Assembly (NCBI RefSeq): GCF_007018905.1
Contig: NZ_CP041402.1
Coordinates: 2,158,001 to 2,222,000, forward strand
Origin: Tardiphaga sp. vice304
GTDB lineage: Bacteria; Pseudomonadota; Alphaproteobacteria; Rhizobiales; Xanthobacteraceae
Length of the DNA stretch: 64,000 nucleotides
Direction of reading: 5' to 3'
The position numbers and the translations under genes were made by a program. The notes beneath the pieces were generated by a model. The model was not told the DNA's origin. It worked only from the letters and a program-made list of their open reading frames with translations, and made no database searches. Of this stretch, positions 35,701-46,891 are shown piece by piece (position 1 is the first letter of the stretch; each line of letters opens with the position of its first letter).

Positions 35701-35725
35701 CTTCACAAGGCAGGGGTCGACGAAG

Positions 35726-36679
35726 ATGACGAACAATAACACGGAAACGGCCGGCATCGATACGGCCAAAGACAAGCTCGACATTGCGGTGCATGGCCGG
35801 GAGCAGCGATGGCAGGTGCCCAACGTAGCGGCGGGATGGCGGCAGTTGGCGGCCGATCTCGGTAAGGCAGGCGTCACCAAAGTCGGTATCGAGGCCACCG
35901 GTGGTTATGAACGTGGCGTGGTTACGCATTTGCGCACCAAAGGCTTCGTCGTGCTGGTGCTGCAGCCGATCCAGGTCAAGAACTTTGCCAGGCTGCATCT
36001 GCGGCGCGCCAAGAACGACGCCCTGGATGCCGTGCTGGTCGCCGCCTGCGCGGCGGTGCTCGATCCTCCATCTGTCGACGCGGATCCAAGGCTCACGGAG
36101 CTGGCAGATCACCTGACCTTCGTCGAACAGATCGAGGAAGACATGGTCCGCCTCAAGACTCGGCTCGAACATATCGACGAGCCACGACGGCGGCGTCTGG
36201 TCCTCAACGACATCGATCGGCTGAAGGCGCGCCGAGCCACCGAACTCCTACGAATCGCGGGCCAACTGCGCGACCATCCGGATCTGGCGCGGCGCCTCGA
36301 TCTGGTGCTCAGCGTCCCCGGCATCGGCGAGCGGACTGCGCTGGCGCTGATCATCCGCATGCCTGAGCTCGGCCAAATCAGCCGGGAGAAGGCGGCAGCT
36401 CTTGCCGGCCTTGCGCCGTTCGACGATGACAGCGGCAAGCATAGGGGGCAGCGCCACATTGCAGGTGGTCGAAGCCGCCTGCGTCGCTCGCTGTTTGCTG
36501 CGGCGCTGCCGGCCTCGTTCCGCTGGAACAAGGCCCTGTGCGCGCTCTACGAGCGCCTGAAAGCCCGCGGCAAGGCCCACAACGAGGCGCTCATCGCCTG
36601 CGCTCGCAAGCTCCTCATCTACGCCAACACCGTCGTCGAGCGCGGCACGCCATGGGTTGAAAAGCAGGCCGCGCTTTAA
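35726..36679 (+). CDS. IS110 family transposase
   Basis: The product has 317 residues and is a DEDD (RuvC-like) serine-assisted recombinase. The N-terminal domain shows the acidic residues in AGIDTAKDKLD, VGIEATGGYE and the KNDALDAV strand. The C-terminal Transposase_20 domain (VLSVPGIGERTALALII, AALAGLAPFDDDSGKHRG) carries the nucleophilic Ser region, SGK. The ATG at 35726 is chosen because homology starts there. Both domains are complete, so the enzyme may be active. The element's ends cannot be fixed by reading. Confidence 0.93.
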   Translation: MTNNNTETAGIDTAKDKLDIAVHGREQRWQVPNVAAGWRQLAADLGKAGVTKVGIEATGGYERGVVTHLRTKGFVVLVLQPIQVKNFARLHLRRAKNDALDAVLVAACAAVLDPPSVDADPRLTELADHLTFVEQIEEDMVRLKTRLEHIDEPRRRRLVLNDIDRLKARRATELLRIAGQLRDHPDLARRLDLVLSVPGIGERTALALIIRMPELGQISREKAAALAGLAPFDDDSGKHRGQRHIAGGRSRLRRSLFAAALPASFRWNKALCALYERLKARGKAHNEALIACARKLLIYANTVVERGTPWVEKQAAL

Positions 36680-37153
36680 TGGTTGCTACGGACTGTATCG
36701 GTGTCTGGCGCGGCAGAGCAACGAAACCGGCTGGTGTCCAGCGCTAGGCATGGTCAGGTGAACAGCTGCGCGGCAAAGTCTGACGCGGAGTAGCGTGGGA
36801 GCTTCTGGTATTGTCAGGTCTATCGGATGTCGCACAGTTCGTAGTTCGATCGCGGCACGAAGGATATTCTTCGCTGCTGTGCAAACTGCGCGGTGCCATT
36901 ACGTTGAAATCAGTTCGATCTAAAACAGAAGTTCATTCTTGGTTGTGCGGGCTGTAGAAACCGTTTGATGAAGCGGGCAGTCATTTTTGCAGTCAGAAAA
37001 ACATCATGGAGCATCTCAATTTCAGGTTTCGCGACGAAGGAAAATATGTAATATTTTACCAATGTCTATAATCCAAACTCCGCCACGCAGGCCGGCGCAG
37101 TCAAGAGCAGCTGGAATCAAAAGTTTGAAATTAGCAACTTGCATGCCGAAGGT
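36680..37153. other. A+T-rich non-coding stretch after IS110
   Basis: About 470 bases contain no gene I can support. Composition shifts from G+C-rich near the transposase to A+T-rich from about 36950 on, with TATAAT-like motifs around 37050-37075 that could serve the next gene. The right end of the IS110 element should lie in the first part. Confidence 0.4.
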
Positions 37154-37600
37154 ATGTTGGGCGTGACCGATGTGGCAAGTCCTATGGCCTTACGTTTCGA
37201 GCAAGATTTTCGGTTCATGTATCTGCTCGTGGTATCGGCCATTATCTTTCTAGTTTTTAGCCTGCTTAAAATGCTGAAGTATCGAGCGTCTTGGTACTTT
37301 TCGATCAGTGCGCCGGGCGCGTTTATATTACCTGCTTATTTTGCTTATTCCATCATTGGCAATTGGCCCAACTGGTACGAATTGATCGTGATCTGGTTAA
37401 AGGGGCTTCCAATATTGATGTTTCTTTTTCCGGTGTTTTGGATATTTCCAATCATTCTTGCCAAGCAGATTTGTAGCTTGAGGGCGTCTCGTTTTGTCTT
37501 AATGAATCTCGCGTCCTTAGCGAATTGTGCAGTGCTCGTTGGCCTGTATGTCTGGTGTGACGTAGCTCGTGCCTTTGTTATCTTCTACATTGAAAGATAG
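37154..37600 (+). CDS. hypothetical membrane protein, low G+C
   Basis: A product of about 148 residues with four hydrophobic segments (FMYLLVVSAIIFLVFSLL, FILPAYFAYSIIG, PILMFLFPVFWIFPII and NCAVLVGLYVWCD), consistent with a small integral membrane protein. Base composition is strikingly A+T-rich compared with the thi operon next to it. Start choice is uncertain: TTG at 37139, ATG at 37154 or ATG at 37184. No family is recognised. It may be a recent arrival. Confidence 0.55.
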   Translation: MLGVTDVASPMALRFEQDFRFMYLLVVSAIIFLVFSLLKMLKYRASWYFSISAPGAFILPAYFAYSIIGNWPNWYELIVIWLKGLPILMFLFPVFWIFPIILAKQICSLRASRFVLMNLASLANCAVLVGLYVWCDVARAFVIFYIER

Positions 37601-37632
37601 TTTTTGGCTGGGAGGGGGATTTAGCCCGTAGC

Positions 37633-37716
37633 CCGTAGGGCGGATTAGCGCAGCGTAATCCGCCGCCTCGTCGCGAAGGCGGCGGGTTACGCCTTCGGCT
37701 AACCCGCCCTACGCTC
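37633..37716. repeat. double-hairpin palindromic repeat (right copy)
   Basis: Two nested hairpins (GGCGGATTA/TAATCCGCC, and GGGTTA/TAACCC with a TTCG loop) are enclosed by an outer stem GTAGGGCGG/CCGCCCTAC. It resembles the copy at 35446-35514. It lies immediately after the thiC stop, where it may end the thi transcript. Confidence 0.8.
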
Positions 37717-37721
37717 GTTGC

Positions 37722-39677
<1,956 letters not shown>

Positions 39678-40289
39678 TTAAGCGGCGGCTTCGGCGGACG
39701 CGCCGAGCCAGTTCTTGACGCGCGTATCGGGATCGGCGTTCTGCGTGACGTCGCTGACGACGGCGATGCTATCCGCGCCGGCGGCAAAGATTTCCGCGGC
39801 CTGTTCGAGCTTGATGCCGCCGATCGCGACCAGCGGGAGGGCGCCGATGCGCTTCTTCCACACCGTGAGTTTCGGTATGCCCTGCGGCGCGAAGCGCATC
39901 GATTTCAGCGTGGTCGGAAAGATCGGGCCGAGCGCGATGTAGTCGGGCTGCGCACGCAGCGCGGTTTCCAACTCCTCGTCGTCATGCGTCGAGAGACCAA
40001 GCGTCAGCCCGGCCTTGCGGATCGCTCCGACGTCGGCTTCGGCGAGGTCTTCCTGGCCGAGATGCAGATGCTTGGCGCCGAGGTCGATCGCGACGCGCCA
40101 GTAGTCGTTGACCACAAGCTTCGTCGCGGTGCCCGCGGTCACCGCCAGCGCCTCGCGAAACAGCGCCGTGGCGGCGGCGTCGTCGAGGTCCTTGGCGCGG
40201 AGCTGCACGGTGCCGACGCCGAGCGCCGTCAGGCGCTTGACCCAGGCCACGGTGTCGACGACGGGATAGAAGCGGTCAGGATACGGCAT
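39678..40289 (-). CDS. thiE: thiamine phosphate synthase ThiE
   Basis: The product has 203 residues, a TIM-barrel enzyme that couples the pyrimidine and thiazole phosphates into thiamin phosphate. Typical blocks are [39 protein letters not shown] and [13 protein letters not shown]. It overlaps thiG by 14 bases and lies 27 bases before thiC. Confidence 0.94.
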   Translation of the reverse strand: MPYPDRFYPVVDTVAWVKRLTALGVGTVQLRAKDLDDAAATALFREALAVTAGTATKLVVNDYWRVAIDLGAKHLHLGQEDLAEADVGAIRKAGLTLGLSTHDDEELETALRAQPDYIALGPIFPTTLKSMRFAPQGIPKLTVWKKRIGALPLVAIGGIKLEQAAEIFAAGADSIAVVSDVTQNADPDTRVKNWLGASAEAAA

Positions 40290-41058
40290 GCCAGAACGGG
40301 GTCCCGATGACTGGAGTGGAGGGAGAGGCGAAATCGCGCGGGCCCATCAGGCCGGCCTCATAGCCGGTGCGCCCGGCCTCGACGCCGAGCCGGAACGCGC
40401 GGCCCATCGCGACGGGATCGGCGGCCTTGGCGATCGCGGTGTTGAGCAGCACGGCGTCATAGCCGAGCTCCATCGCTTCGGCGGCGTGGGACGGCGCGCC
40501 GAGACCCGCATCGACCACCAGCGTGGCATCCGGCAGGCGGTCGCGCAGCAATTGCAGCGCGTTGCGGTTGGTGATGCCGCGCGCCGAACCGATCGGTGCC
40601 GCCCACGGCATGATCACCTTCACGCCGGCATCGACCAGCCGCATCGCGGCGCTCAGATCCTCGGTGCAATAGGCGAACACTTCGAAGCCGTCCTTCATCA
40701 GGATCGCTGCGGCCTCGACGGTGCCGACCACGTCGGGCTGCAGCGTGTCGTTGTCGGCGATCACTTCGAGCTTGATCCAGGGTGTGTCGAACAATTCGCG
40801 GGACAGTTTTGCGGTGGTCACCGCATCGCGCACGGTGCGGCAGCCGGCGGTGTTGGGCAGGATGGAGACGTTGAGTTCGCGGATCAGGGACCAGAACGCA
40901 TCGCCTGTCTTGCCGCCCGCGGTCTCGCGGCGCAGCGACACCGTGACGATCTGTGCGCCGGAGGCCTGGATGGTCTGCTGCATGATCGCCGGCGACGGAT
41001 ACAGCGCCGAGCCGATCATCAGGCGGGAGGTGAATTCCTTGCCGTAGAGATTCAACAT
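40276..41058 (-). CDS. thiG: thiazole synthase ThiG
   Basis: The product has 260 residues and is the TIM-barrel subunit that builds the thiazole ring from DXP, the ThiO/ThiS products and sulfur. The Schiff-base Lys lies in WIKLEVIAD near residue 99, and the phosphate site GSARGITN is present. It starts 70 bases after the thiS stop and overlaps thiE by 14 bases. Confidence 0.95.
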   Translation of the reverse strand: MLNLYGKEFTSRLMIGSALYPSPAIMQQTIQASGAQIVTVSLRRETAGGKTGDAFWSLIRELNVSILPNTAGCRTVRDAVTTAKLSRELFDTPWIKLEVIADNDTLQPDVVGTVEAAAILMKDGFEVFAYCTEDLSAAMRLVDAGVKVIMPWAAPIGSARGITNRNALQLLRDRLPDATLVVDAGLGAPSHAAEAMELGYDAVLLNTAIAKAADPVAMGRAFRLGVEAGRTGYEAGLMGPRDFASPSTPVIGTPFWHAVS

Positions 41059-41128
41059 GGTCGTGACCTTAGGTCGTCGGATCGTTCGGGCTGGATTTGA
41101 AATAACAGGGGGAGGGGGTCCAGCATCC

Positions 41129-41326
41129 TCAACCTCCCTGCCGCGGAGAAATGATCTCGATCTGGTCGCCGCTGTTCAGCGGCGTCGTCGCCCAGGCGCT
41201 GCGCGGCAGCACGTCGTAATTCAGCGCGATCGCAAAATGCGTGCCCTCATAGTCCAGCTCCGACAGAAGCGCATCGACATGCGAGGCGGTGATGTCGCGC
41301 ACTTCGCCGTTGACCGTTACGCGCAT
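41129..41326 (-). CDS. thiS: sulfur carrier protein ThiS
   Basis: The product has 65 residues and a ubiquitin-like fold that ends in QGG, the C-terminal Gly-Gly that is adenylated and thiocarboxylated. It overlaps thiO by 10 bases and stands 70 bases before thiG. Its size is normal for the family. Confidence 0.94.
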   Translation of the reverse strand: MRVTVNGEVRDITASHVDALLSELDYEGTHFAIALNYDVLPRSAWATTPLNSGDQIEIISPRQGG

Positions 41327-42333
41327 TGCATCACCTCATTGTCGATTTCGCCACGCGCGACATAGGCCAGCGTCAGCTCGGCCAACGCCGGCGCCAGCAG
41401 GAAGCCGTGGCGATAGAGTCCATTCACTTCGATGCGATCGCCGTCGATGACGATGCGCGGTAAATTGTCGGGGAAGGCCGGCCGCAGCCCGGAGCCGATT
41501 TCGAGAATGCGGGCTTCGGCAAAGGCCGGGTGCACGGCATAGGCGGCGCCCAGCAGCTCCAGCGCCGAGCGCACGCTGACGCCGTTGTCCTCGGCTTCAA
41601 TCGAGGTGGCGCCGAGCATGAAGCAATGATTGGCGCGCGGAATCACATAAAGCGGCCAGCGCGGATGCATCAGCCGGACCGGGCGCGACAGCTGCACTTC
41701 GTCGGTCTCGATCAGGATGATCTCGCCCTTGACGCCGCGCAGCGCCGGCTGGCGGTCGCGCGCAAAAATGCCGCGGCAGTCGATCACGGTGCCCGGCAGG
41801 TCTTCCGGATGCTGTTCGCTATTGAATTTGATCGTGCCGCCCAAGGCTTCAATCTGCGCATGCAATTGCGGCAGCGCGCGGCGCGGCTCGACATGGCCTT
41901 CGTCGGGATAGAACAGCGCGTCGCGGTAGCGGCCGTCCAGCGACGGCTCGAGCTCGGCCAGTGCTGCGGCATCGAGCCTGGTGTGGCCGGAGGTCATCTT
42001 CGCGAAGCGATCATAGTCGGCGCGGTCGCGGGCATGCGCGACCACCAAGGAGCCGTTGAACTGCGCGTCGGGCAAAGCCTGCCGCCACAGATCCAGCGCG
42101 CGAATGCCGAGTCGGGAGACCACGGGTTCGGAGACCTCGGCCTCGCACCATGGCGCCAGCATGCCGCCGGCCCAATGGCTGGTGGCGTCGAGCATTTCGG
42201 GGCCGCTGCGTTCGTGCAGCGTCACCTGGTGGCCGGCTTTGGCGAAGGTCAACGCCTGCCATGCGCCGGCAATGCCGGCGCCAATCACTGCGATGGGGGA
42301 TTCCCCACGCGCCACTTGCGAGTTCTGCAACAT
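41317..42333 (-). CDS. thiO: glycine oxidase ThiO
   Basis: The product has 338 residues and is a FAD-dependent DAO-type oxidase. The FAD motif is IAVIGAGIAGAWQAL near residue 17, and the C-terminal part has the GLRPAFPDNLPR and GLYRHGFLLAPAL blocks. It oxidises glycine to the imine used for thiazole synthesis. The ATG lies directly after the TPP riboswitch, so translation or transcription of the whole operon should be controlled there. Confidence 0.93.
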   Translation of the reverse strand: MLQNSQVARGESPIAVIGAGIAGAWQALTFAKAGHQVTLHERSGPEMLDATSHWAGGMLAPWCEAEVSEPVVSRLGIRALDLWRQALPDAQFNGSLVVAHARDRADYDRFAKMTSGHTRLDAAALAELEPSLDGRYRDALFYPDEGHVEPRRALPQLHAQIEALGGTIKFNSEQHPEDLPGTVIDCRGIFARDRQPALRGVKGEIILIETDEVQLSRPVRLMHPRWPLYVIPRANHCFMLGATSIEAEDNGVSVRSALELLGAAYAVHPAFAEARILEIGSGLRPAFPDNLPRIVIDGDRIEVNGLYRHGFLLAPALAELTLAYVARGEIDNEVMQCA

Positions 42334-42337
42334 CCCT

Positions 42338-42463
42338 GTCCCTTCGCCGGCATGACCCGGATCAGGTTCAAAGGGTCACCGCGGTCTCGCACGTCCCTGC
42401 CGAATGCAGTTGCGAGCTTGCGGTATCTCAGCTCCTCGTCGGAGCTCCCCTCGGAACGCCTCT
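42338..42463 (-). promoter_or_regulatory. TPP riboswitch (THI element)
   Basis: Read on the minus strand the leader has the conserved CTGAGATACC block and then ACCTGATCCGGGTCATGCCG and GCGAAGGGA, the two sequence hallmarks of the thiamin pyrophosphate aptamer. It ends only a few bases before the thiO start codon, and the purine-rich end (AGGG) is the likely ribosome binding site, so TPP binding probably blocks translation and perhaps transcription. Confidence 0.95.
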
Positions 42464-42516
42464 AATGTAAGCCGATGGGCGCGGGTGTCAACGCGGGCCG
42501 GCGGCTCCTGCACCGA

Positions 42517-42999
42517 TTAGGGCGTCGGAACCTGCGCGCTGGCACTGGCGCTGGTCAACTCGTCGAGCCGCGGGATCGCCAGGAACGGCCCGGTCTTGCC
42601 GCGCTGGCGCTTGGCGGCATAATAATAGCCGCCGGCATAATACGACACGGCGCGGTTATGATCGCCATTGGCCGCGCGAAAGGCGCCGGCCAGATATTTC
42701 ACGGCGTAAGTGAGATTGGTCTCGGGATCGCGCAGCCCTTCGGCGGTGCCGGTGTAGCCGAGCCCGCGCGCGGTGCCGAGCTTGATCTGCATCAGGCCGA
42801 TGGTGCCACCGCGGCCGATCAGCGAGGGATGATATTTGCTCTCGCGCACGATGACCCGGTGCACCAGGTCTTCCGGCACGCCATTGGCTTTGGCGTGAGT
42901 GGCGACCATCGCCTCATAGGCACTGCGCTGCTGCGCTTTCGCGGACTGCGGAACCAGCGTTACGGCGATGAGCCCCGCCAGGGCAACGATACTGCGCAT
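42517..42999 (-). CDS. lytic transglycosylase (SLT family)
   Basis: The product has 160 residues. A signal peptide (about residues 1-22, ending QSAKAQ) precedes a small SLT domain with the catalytic Glu in VIVRESKYHP and the blocks GTIGLMQIKLGTARGLGY and NLTYAVKYLAGAF. It cleaves peptidoglycan in the periplasm. The start at 42999 is preferred over an upstream ATG because the signal peptide begins there. It is among the shorter members of the family. Confidence 0.9.
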   Translation of the reverse strand: MRSIVALAGLIAVTLVPQSAKAQQRSAYEAMVATHAKANGVPEDLVHRVIVRESKYHPSLIGRGGTIGLMQIKLGTARGLGYTGTAEGLRDPETNLTYAVKYLAGAFRAANGDHNRAVSYYAGGYYYAAKRQRGKTGPFLAIPRLDELTSASASAQVPTP

Positions 43000-43181
43000 C
43001 AATCGGCCTCGAGATCTAGCAATCGGCAACCGGCCAGCGGCCTGGTGTCGATGTCCTGGACTGGCCGTTTATGGCGCGAATGACTCCATAATGTGGCAAT
43101 GAATTGGGTTCCATTTACCTGAAATTATGCCTGCCGTGGTTCGCTGCCGGTCCGATCCCGCTTGCACCGCCCAAGGCCGCC

Positions 43182-44654
43182 ATGACGATCGCCGTCCCTC
43201 ATGCCGTTGCAGAAGCCCGTCCCGGGCGGTTGCCGCTATGGGTCGGCCTCGGGGTCTATGCGCTGGCGCTGTTGGCCGGCAGCCAGTTGCTCAACGATCC
43301 CGACACCTATTGGCAGATCAGTGTCGGGCAATCGATTCTCGACCACCGCGCGGTGCCCACCATCGATCTGTATTCCTTCACGATGCGCGGCCAGCCGTGG
43401 GTCTCGACGCAATGGCTGTCGCAGGTGCTGTTCGCCGGAGCCTATGGCGCGTTCGGCTGGACCGGTCCGGTCGTGCTTACGGCGACGGCGGTTGCGGCCA
43501 CCTTCGCGCTGCTCACCCATTTTCTCCACCAACGCCTTGTCGAGAGCACGACGCTGATCTTCGTCATGGTGGCGCTGGCCTTGATGCTGGACCATCTCCT
43601 GGCGCGGCCGCATGTGCTGGCGATGCCGGTGATGGTGGCCTTCGTCGGCGGGCTGGTGGCGGCAATGGACCGCCGCGGCGCGCCGTCCCTCGCCTTGCTG
43701 CCGCTGATCGCGCTGTGGGCCAATCTGCATGGCGGCTTCGTGCTCGGCCTGGCGTTGATTGCCCCATTGGGCATCGATGCGATCGTTCACGCGGAGGCCC
43801 GCCTGCAGAAGGCGCTGCTGCTGCGCTGGGTGCTGTTCGGCGTCGCCGCCTGCGCTGCCTGTTGTCTCACGCCCTATGGCTGGGACTCGCTGCTGGCGGC
43901 GCGGCGCATCCTCAATCTCGGCGCCGCGCTGGCGATGATCGGTGAATGGCGCGCGGCCGATTTCGGCCATCCGGGCCCGCTCGAGCTGACCGTGCTGGCA
44001 GGCTTTGCGCTGGTGCTGTGGCGCGGCGTCACGCTGCCGCCGATGCGGATCGTGCTGGTGCTCGGCTTCGTCTTCATGGCGCTCAGCCATGTCCGAAATG
44101 CCGAAGTGCTGGCCCTGCTGGCGCCGCTCGTGCTGGCCAAACCGCTCGGCGAGCGGGTAGGGCGCGGGTCGGCTGCGGAGCCTGCAGCGCCGCGCCGCCT
44201 GCTGTTTGCCGGGGTCGCGATCGGCCTGCTGACGTTCATCATCGCATCGATACAAAATTATGCGCCGTATGACCGCAGCTCGCCGGCCGCCGCCGTCACC
44301 GAGCTCAAGAAGCACAACCTTGCGCGCGTGTTCAACGATTATGATTTCGGCGGCTACCTGATCTGGCGCGGCGTGCCGACCTTCATCGACGGCCGCACCG
44401 AACTGTTCGGCGAGAAACGGATGGTCGACCACAACAACGCCAGCGGCCTTTCGGAGCCGGATAACCTGTTCCGGCTATTGCGCGACCACGACATCGAGGC
44501 GACCCTGCTGCGCACGCAGAGTGCGGCGACCAAACTGCTGGATCATCTGGATGGCTGGCAGAAAGTGTATTCCGACGATATCGCGACGATTCATTTGCGC
44601 AAGGCAGGTGCGGTGCATAGCGTCGAGCCGGTGGTGAACGTCGACAAGAAGTGA
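43182..44654 (+). CDS. polytopic membrane protein with C-terminal periplasmic domain
   Basis: The product has 490 residues with about ten membrane segments up to residue 380, then a soluble domain. The membrane part has an N-terminal DPDTYWQISVGQ block and the ST(Q)WLSQVLFA motif, resembling GT-C type glycosyltransferase-like membrane proteins. The soluble part (VFNDYDFGGYLIWRGVPTFIDGRTELFG in pieces) is typical of the same group. Substrate and reaction cannot be named. It ends next to, and convergent with, the two-component system. Confidence 0.78.
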   Translation: MTIAVPHAVAEARPGRLPLWVGLGVYALALLAGSQLLNDPDTYWQISVGQSILDHRAVPTIDLYSFTMRGQPWVSTQWLSQVLFAGAYGAFGWTGPVVLTATAVAATFALLTHFLHQRLVESTTLIFVMVALALMLDHLLARPHVLAMPVMVAFVGGLVAAMDRRGAPSLALLPLIALWANLHGGFVLGLALIAPLGIDAIVHAEARLQKALLLRWVLFGVAACAACCLTPYGWDSLLAARRILNLGAALAMIGEWRAADFGHPGPLELTVLAGFALVLWRGVTLPPMRIVLVLGFVFMALSHVRNAEVLALLAPLVLAKPLGERVGRGSAAEPAAPRRLLFAGVAIGLLTFIIASIQNYAPYDRSSPAAAVTELKKHNLARVFNDYDFGGYLIWRGVPTFIDGRTELFGEKRMVDHNNASGLSEPDNLFRLLRDHDIEATLLRTQSAATKLLDHLDGWQKVYSDDIATIHLRKAGAVHSVEPVVNVDKK

Positions 44655-44657
44655 GAG

Positions 44658-45983
44658 CTACGCCGCCTTCGCTTCCTTTACCGGCAGCGTGATGCGCACG
44701 ATCAGGCCGTTCGGCTGGCGGTCGTGCAGCGTGATCTCACCGCCATGGGCGACCACGATCGCACGGGCGATCGAAAGGCCGAGGCCGAAGCCCGAGGCTT
44801 CATGGTCCATGTTGCGGGCGTTATCGCCGCGCACGAAGGGCTGCAGCATCGCATTCTTCTGCGCGTCGGTGATGCCGGGGCCGTCGTCCGCGACCTCGAT
44901 CGTCGCGCAGGTTGGCGAGATCGCCAGGCTGATGCGGGCCTCGGCTCCGAACTTGATCGCGTTCTCGACGAGGTTGGTCACCGCACGGTGCAGATCGTCC
45001 GGCCGCGCCATCGCCATCGCATGCGGCGGGCCGTCATAGCTGACCGCATGACCGACGTCGGCGAACTGGTCGGCGATCAGTTGCAGCGTGGTCGCGATAT
45101 CGGTCAGCGTCAGCGCTTCCAGCTTGCGGTCATTGCGCAGGAACGACAATACCGCCTCCAGCATCGCCCGCATCTGGTCGAGGTCGCGCAGCATGTGCTG
45201 GCGGTGGCCATCATCCTCGATGAATTCGGAGCGCAGCCGCAGCCGGGTGATCGGCGTGCGCAAATCGTGGCTGATCGCGGCGAGCATCTTGGTGCGGTCG
45301 TCGATCAGCGTCGAGATGCGCGCGCGCATCCGGTTTAGCGCACGCGCCACCGAGCGGATTTCTTCCGGTCCGCGCTCCGGCAGCGGCTCGGCGGCCCCGT
45401 CCAGGCTGAAATCTTCTGCCGCCTGCGCAAAGGATGACAGAGGCGCGGCCAGGGCGCGCGCGGCCCACAGGCCGAGCAGGGTCAGGCTGATGATGATGAA
45501 CAACAGCGTGGCAAGCAACGGGCCGCTCCAGAACGGGCGCTGTCGCCGCTCCGGCTCTATCTTGACGGACAGCAAAGCGCCATCGGGCAGCGCGATTGTG
45601 ATCCGGTCGCGCGGTTCGCCGGCCAGCGTGAATAGCCGGGTGTCGCTGCCAAACATTCCGCGCAGCGTGCGCCGCGGGTAGGAGACATCATGGTCGGGCG
45701 TCATCGTGGTCCCGGCGGCGATCGCCTTGATATCAAACTGCGGAAAGGTAGGCTGCATGCGAGACAGCATGGCTGTGCGCTCCGGCAGCGGTGTTGCCGC
45801 CACCAGCCGGATCAGCGCCGTCAATTCACTTGTGCCGCGATCAAAACCCGGATCGTTCAGGTCGGGACGCAGCAGCAGAAAGGTCGCCGTGGCGATGACA
45901 TGGATGGCGACGATCGACACCACGACCAGCGCGGCGATCTGGCCGCTGATCCGCTTCAGGTTGAGGATGTCGAACCGCTTCAT
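44658..45983 (-). CDS. sensor histidine kinase, EnvZ-like
   Basis: The product has 441 residues. Two membrane segments (about 14-38 and 155-178) bracket a periplasmic sensor loop of ~115 residues. A HAMP domain follows, then HisKA with the phospho-acceptor His in AISHDLRTPITRL (near residue 240), and a HATPase domain with N box NLVENAIKFG, G1 DDGPGI and GFGLGLSIARAIV. It should phosphorylate the regulator encoded 1 base upstream. The signal is unknown. Confidence 0.94.
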   Translation of the reverse strand: MKRFDILNLKRISGQIAALVVVSIVAIHVIATATFLLLRPDLNDPGFDRGTSELTALIRLVAATPLPERTAMLSRMQPTFPQFDIKAIAAGTTMTPDHDVSYPRRTLRGMFGSDTRLFTLAGEPRDRITIALPDGALLSVKIEPERRQRPFWSGPLLATLLFIIISLTLLGLWAARALAAPLSSFAQAAEDFSLDGAAEPLPERGPEEIRSVARALNRMRARISTLIDDRTKMLAAISHDLRTPITRLRLRSEFIEDDGHRQHMLRDLDQMRAMLEAVLSFLRNDRKLEALTLTDIATTLQLIADQFADVGHAVSYDGPPHAMAMARPDDLHRAVTNLVENAIKFGAEARISLAISPTCATIEVADDGPGITDAQKNAMLQPFVRGDNARNMDHEASGFGLGLSIARAIVVAHGGEITLHDRQPNGLIVRITLPVKEAKAA

Positions 45984-45984
45984 C

Positions 45985-46722
45985 TCAATGCGCGGCGGCT
46001 GTGGCGATTGCCTCGACTTCCGGGGTGAACATGTAACCGCCGGAGCGCACGGTCTTGATCAGGGTCGCCTCCTGCGGATCGACCTCGATCTTGCGGCGGA
46101 TGCGGCTGACCAGCACGTCGATGCTGCGTTCGAACGAGCCGGCGTTGCGGCCCTGCGTCAGGTCCAGCAGGCTGTCGCGCGACAGCACGCGGCCCGGGCG
46201 CTCGCAGAACGTGCGCAGAAGGTCGAATTCGGCCGAGGTCATGGCCACGCGGGCGCCGCCGGGGTTGCGCAGCTCGCGCAGCCGGAAGTCGATCTGCCAG
46301 CCCGCGAATGCCAGCGCGGTCGCATGCGGCATCGCGCTGGCGTTGAGCGCCGACGCCTGCCGCCGCAGCACGGCATTGATGCGCGCCAGCAATTCGCGCG
46401 GGTTGAACGGCTTGGGCAGGTAATCGTCGGCGCCCATTTCGAGGCCCAGAATTCTATCGACGTCTTCGCCGCGCGCCGTCAGCATGATGATCGGCACCTG
46501 GGACTGGGCGCGGACGCGGCGGCACAGCGTCAGGCCGTCTTCGCCCGGCAGCATGACGTCCAGGATCAACAGATCGACCCGGTGGTCCGCCATGGCCTTG
46601 TCCATCTCGCGGCCATCGGCCGCGGTCGTGACATTGCATGAGTTGGTGCGCAGATACTTTGCGATCAGCGTACGGGTTTCGCGGTCGTCTTCGACGACCA
46701 GAATATTCGGGGAGGATGCCAT
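45985..46722 (-). CDS. OmpR-family response regulator
   Basis: The product has 245 residues. A receiver domain has the phosphorylation site Asp55 (LLILDVMLPGEDG), with Asp12/Asp13 and a C-terminal Lys (LPKPF). A winged-helix DNA-binding domain follows (VAMTSAEFDLLRTFCERPGRVLSRDSLL). The gene is 1 base from the kinase start and is transcribed before it, the normal order for the OmpR/EnvZ type. Confidence 0.95.
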   Translation of the reverse strand: MASSPNILVVEDDRETRTLIAKYLRTNSCNVTTAADGREMDKAMADHRVDLLILDVMLPGEDGLTLCRRVRAQSQVPIIMLTARGEDVDRILGLEMGADDYLPKPFNPRELLARINAVLRRQASALNASAMPHATALAFAGWQIDFRLRELRNPGGARVAMTSAEFDLLRTFCERPGRVLSRDSLLDLTQGRNAGSFERSIDVLVSRIRRKIEVDPQEATLIKTVRSGGYMFTPEVEAIATAAAH

Positions 46723-46891
46723 GCGGACTCTTTTGGCCGTGTTTTCAGGCGCGTGCTGAAGATTTTTGTTTCGTCATGTTGCTGAAGCGGCTTCTGCAAC
46801 AGCAGGCAACATGTCGGTGGGGCCACAACAAGGCTTGATTAACCATGCGGGCGACAGGGTGCCGGTGTTGTCCAAGCCACTGGAGCCTAGC

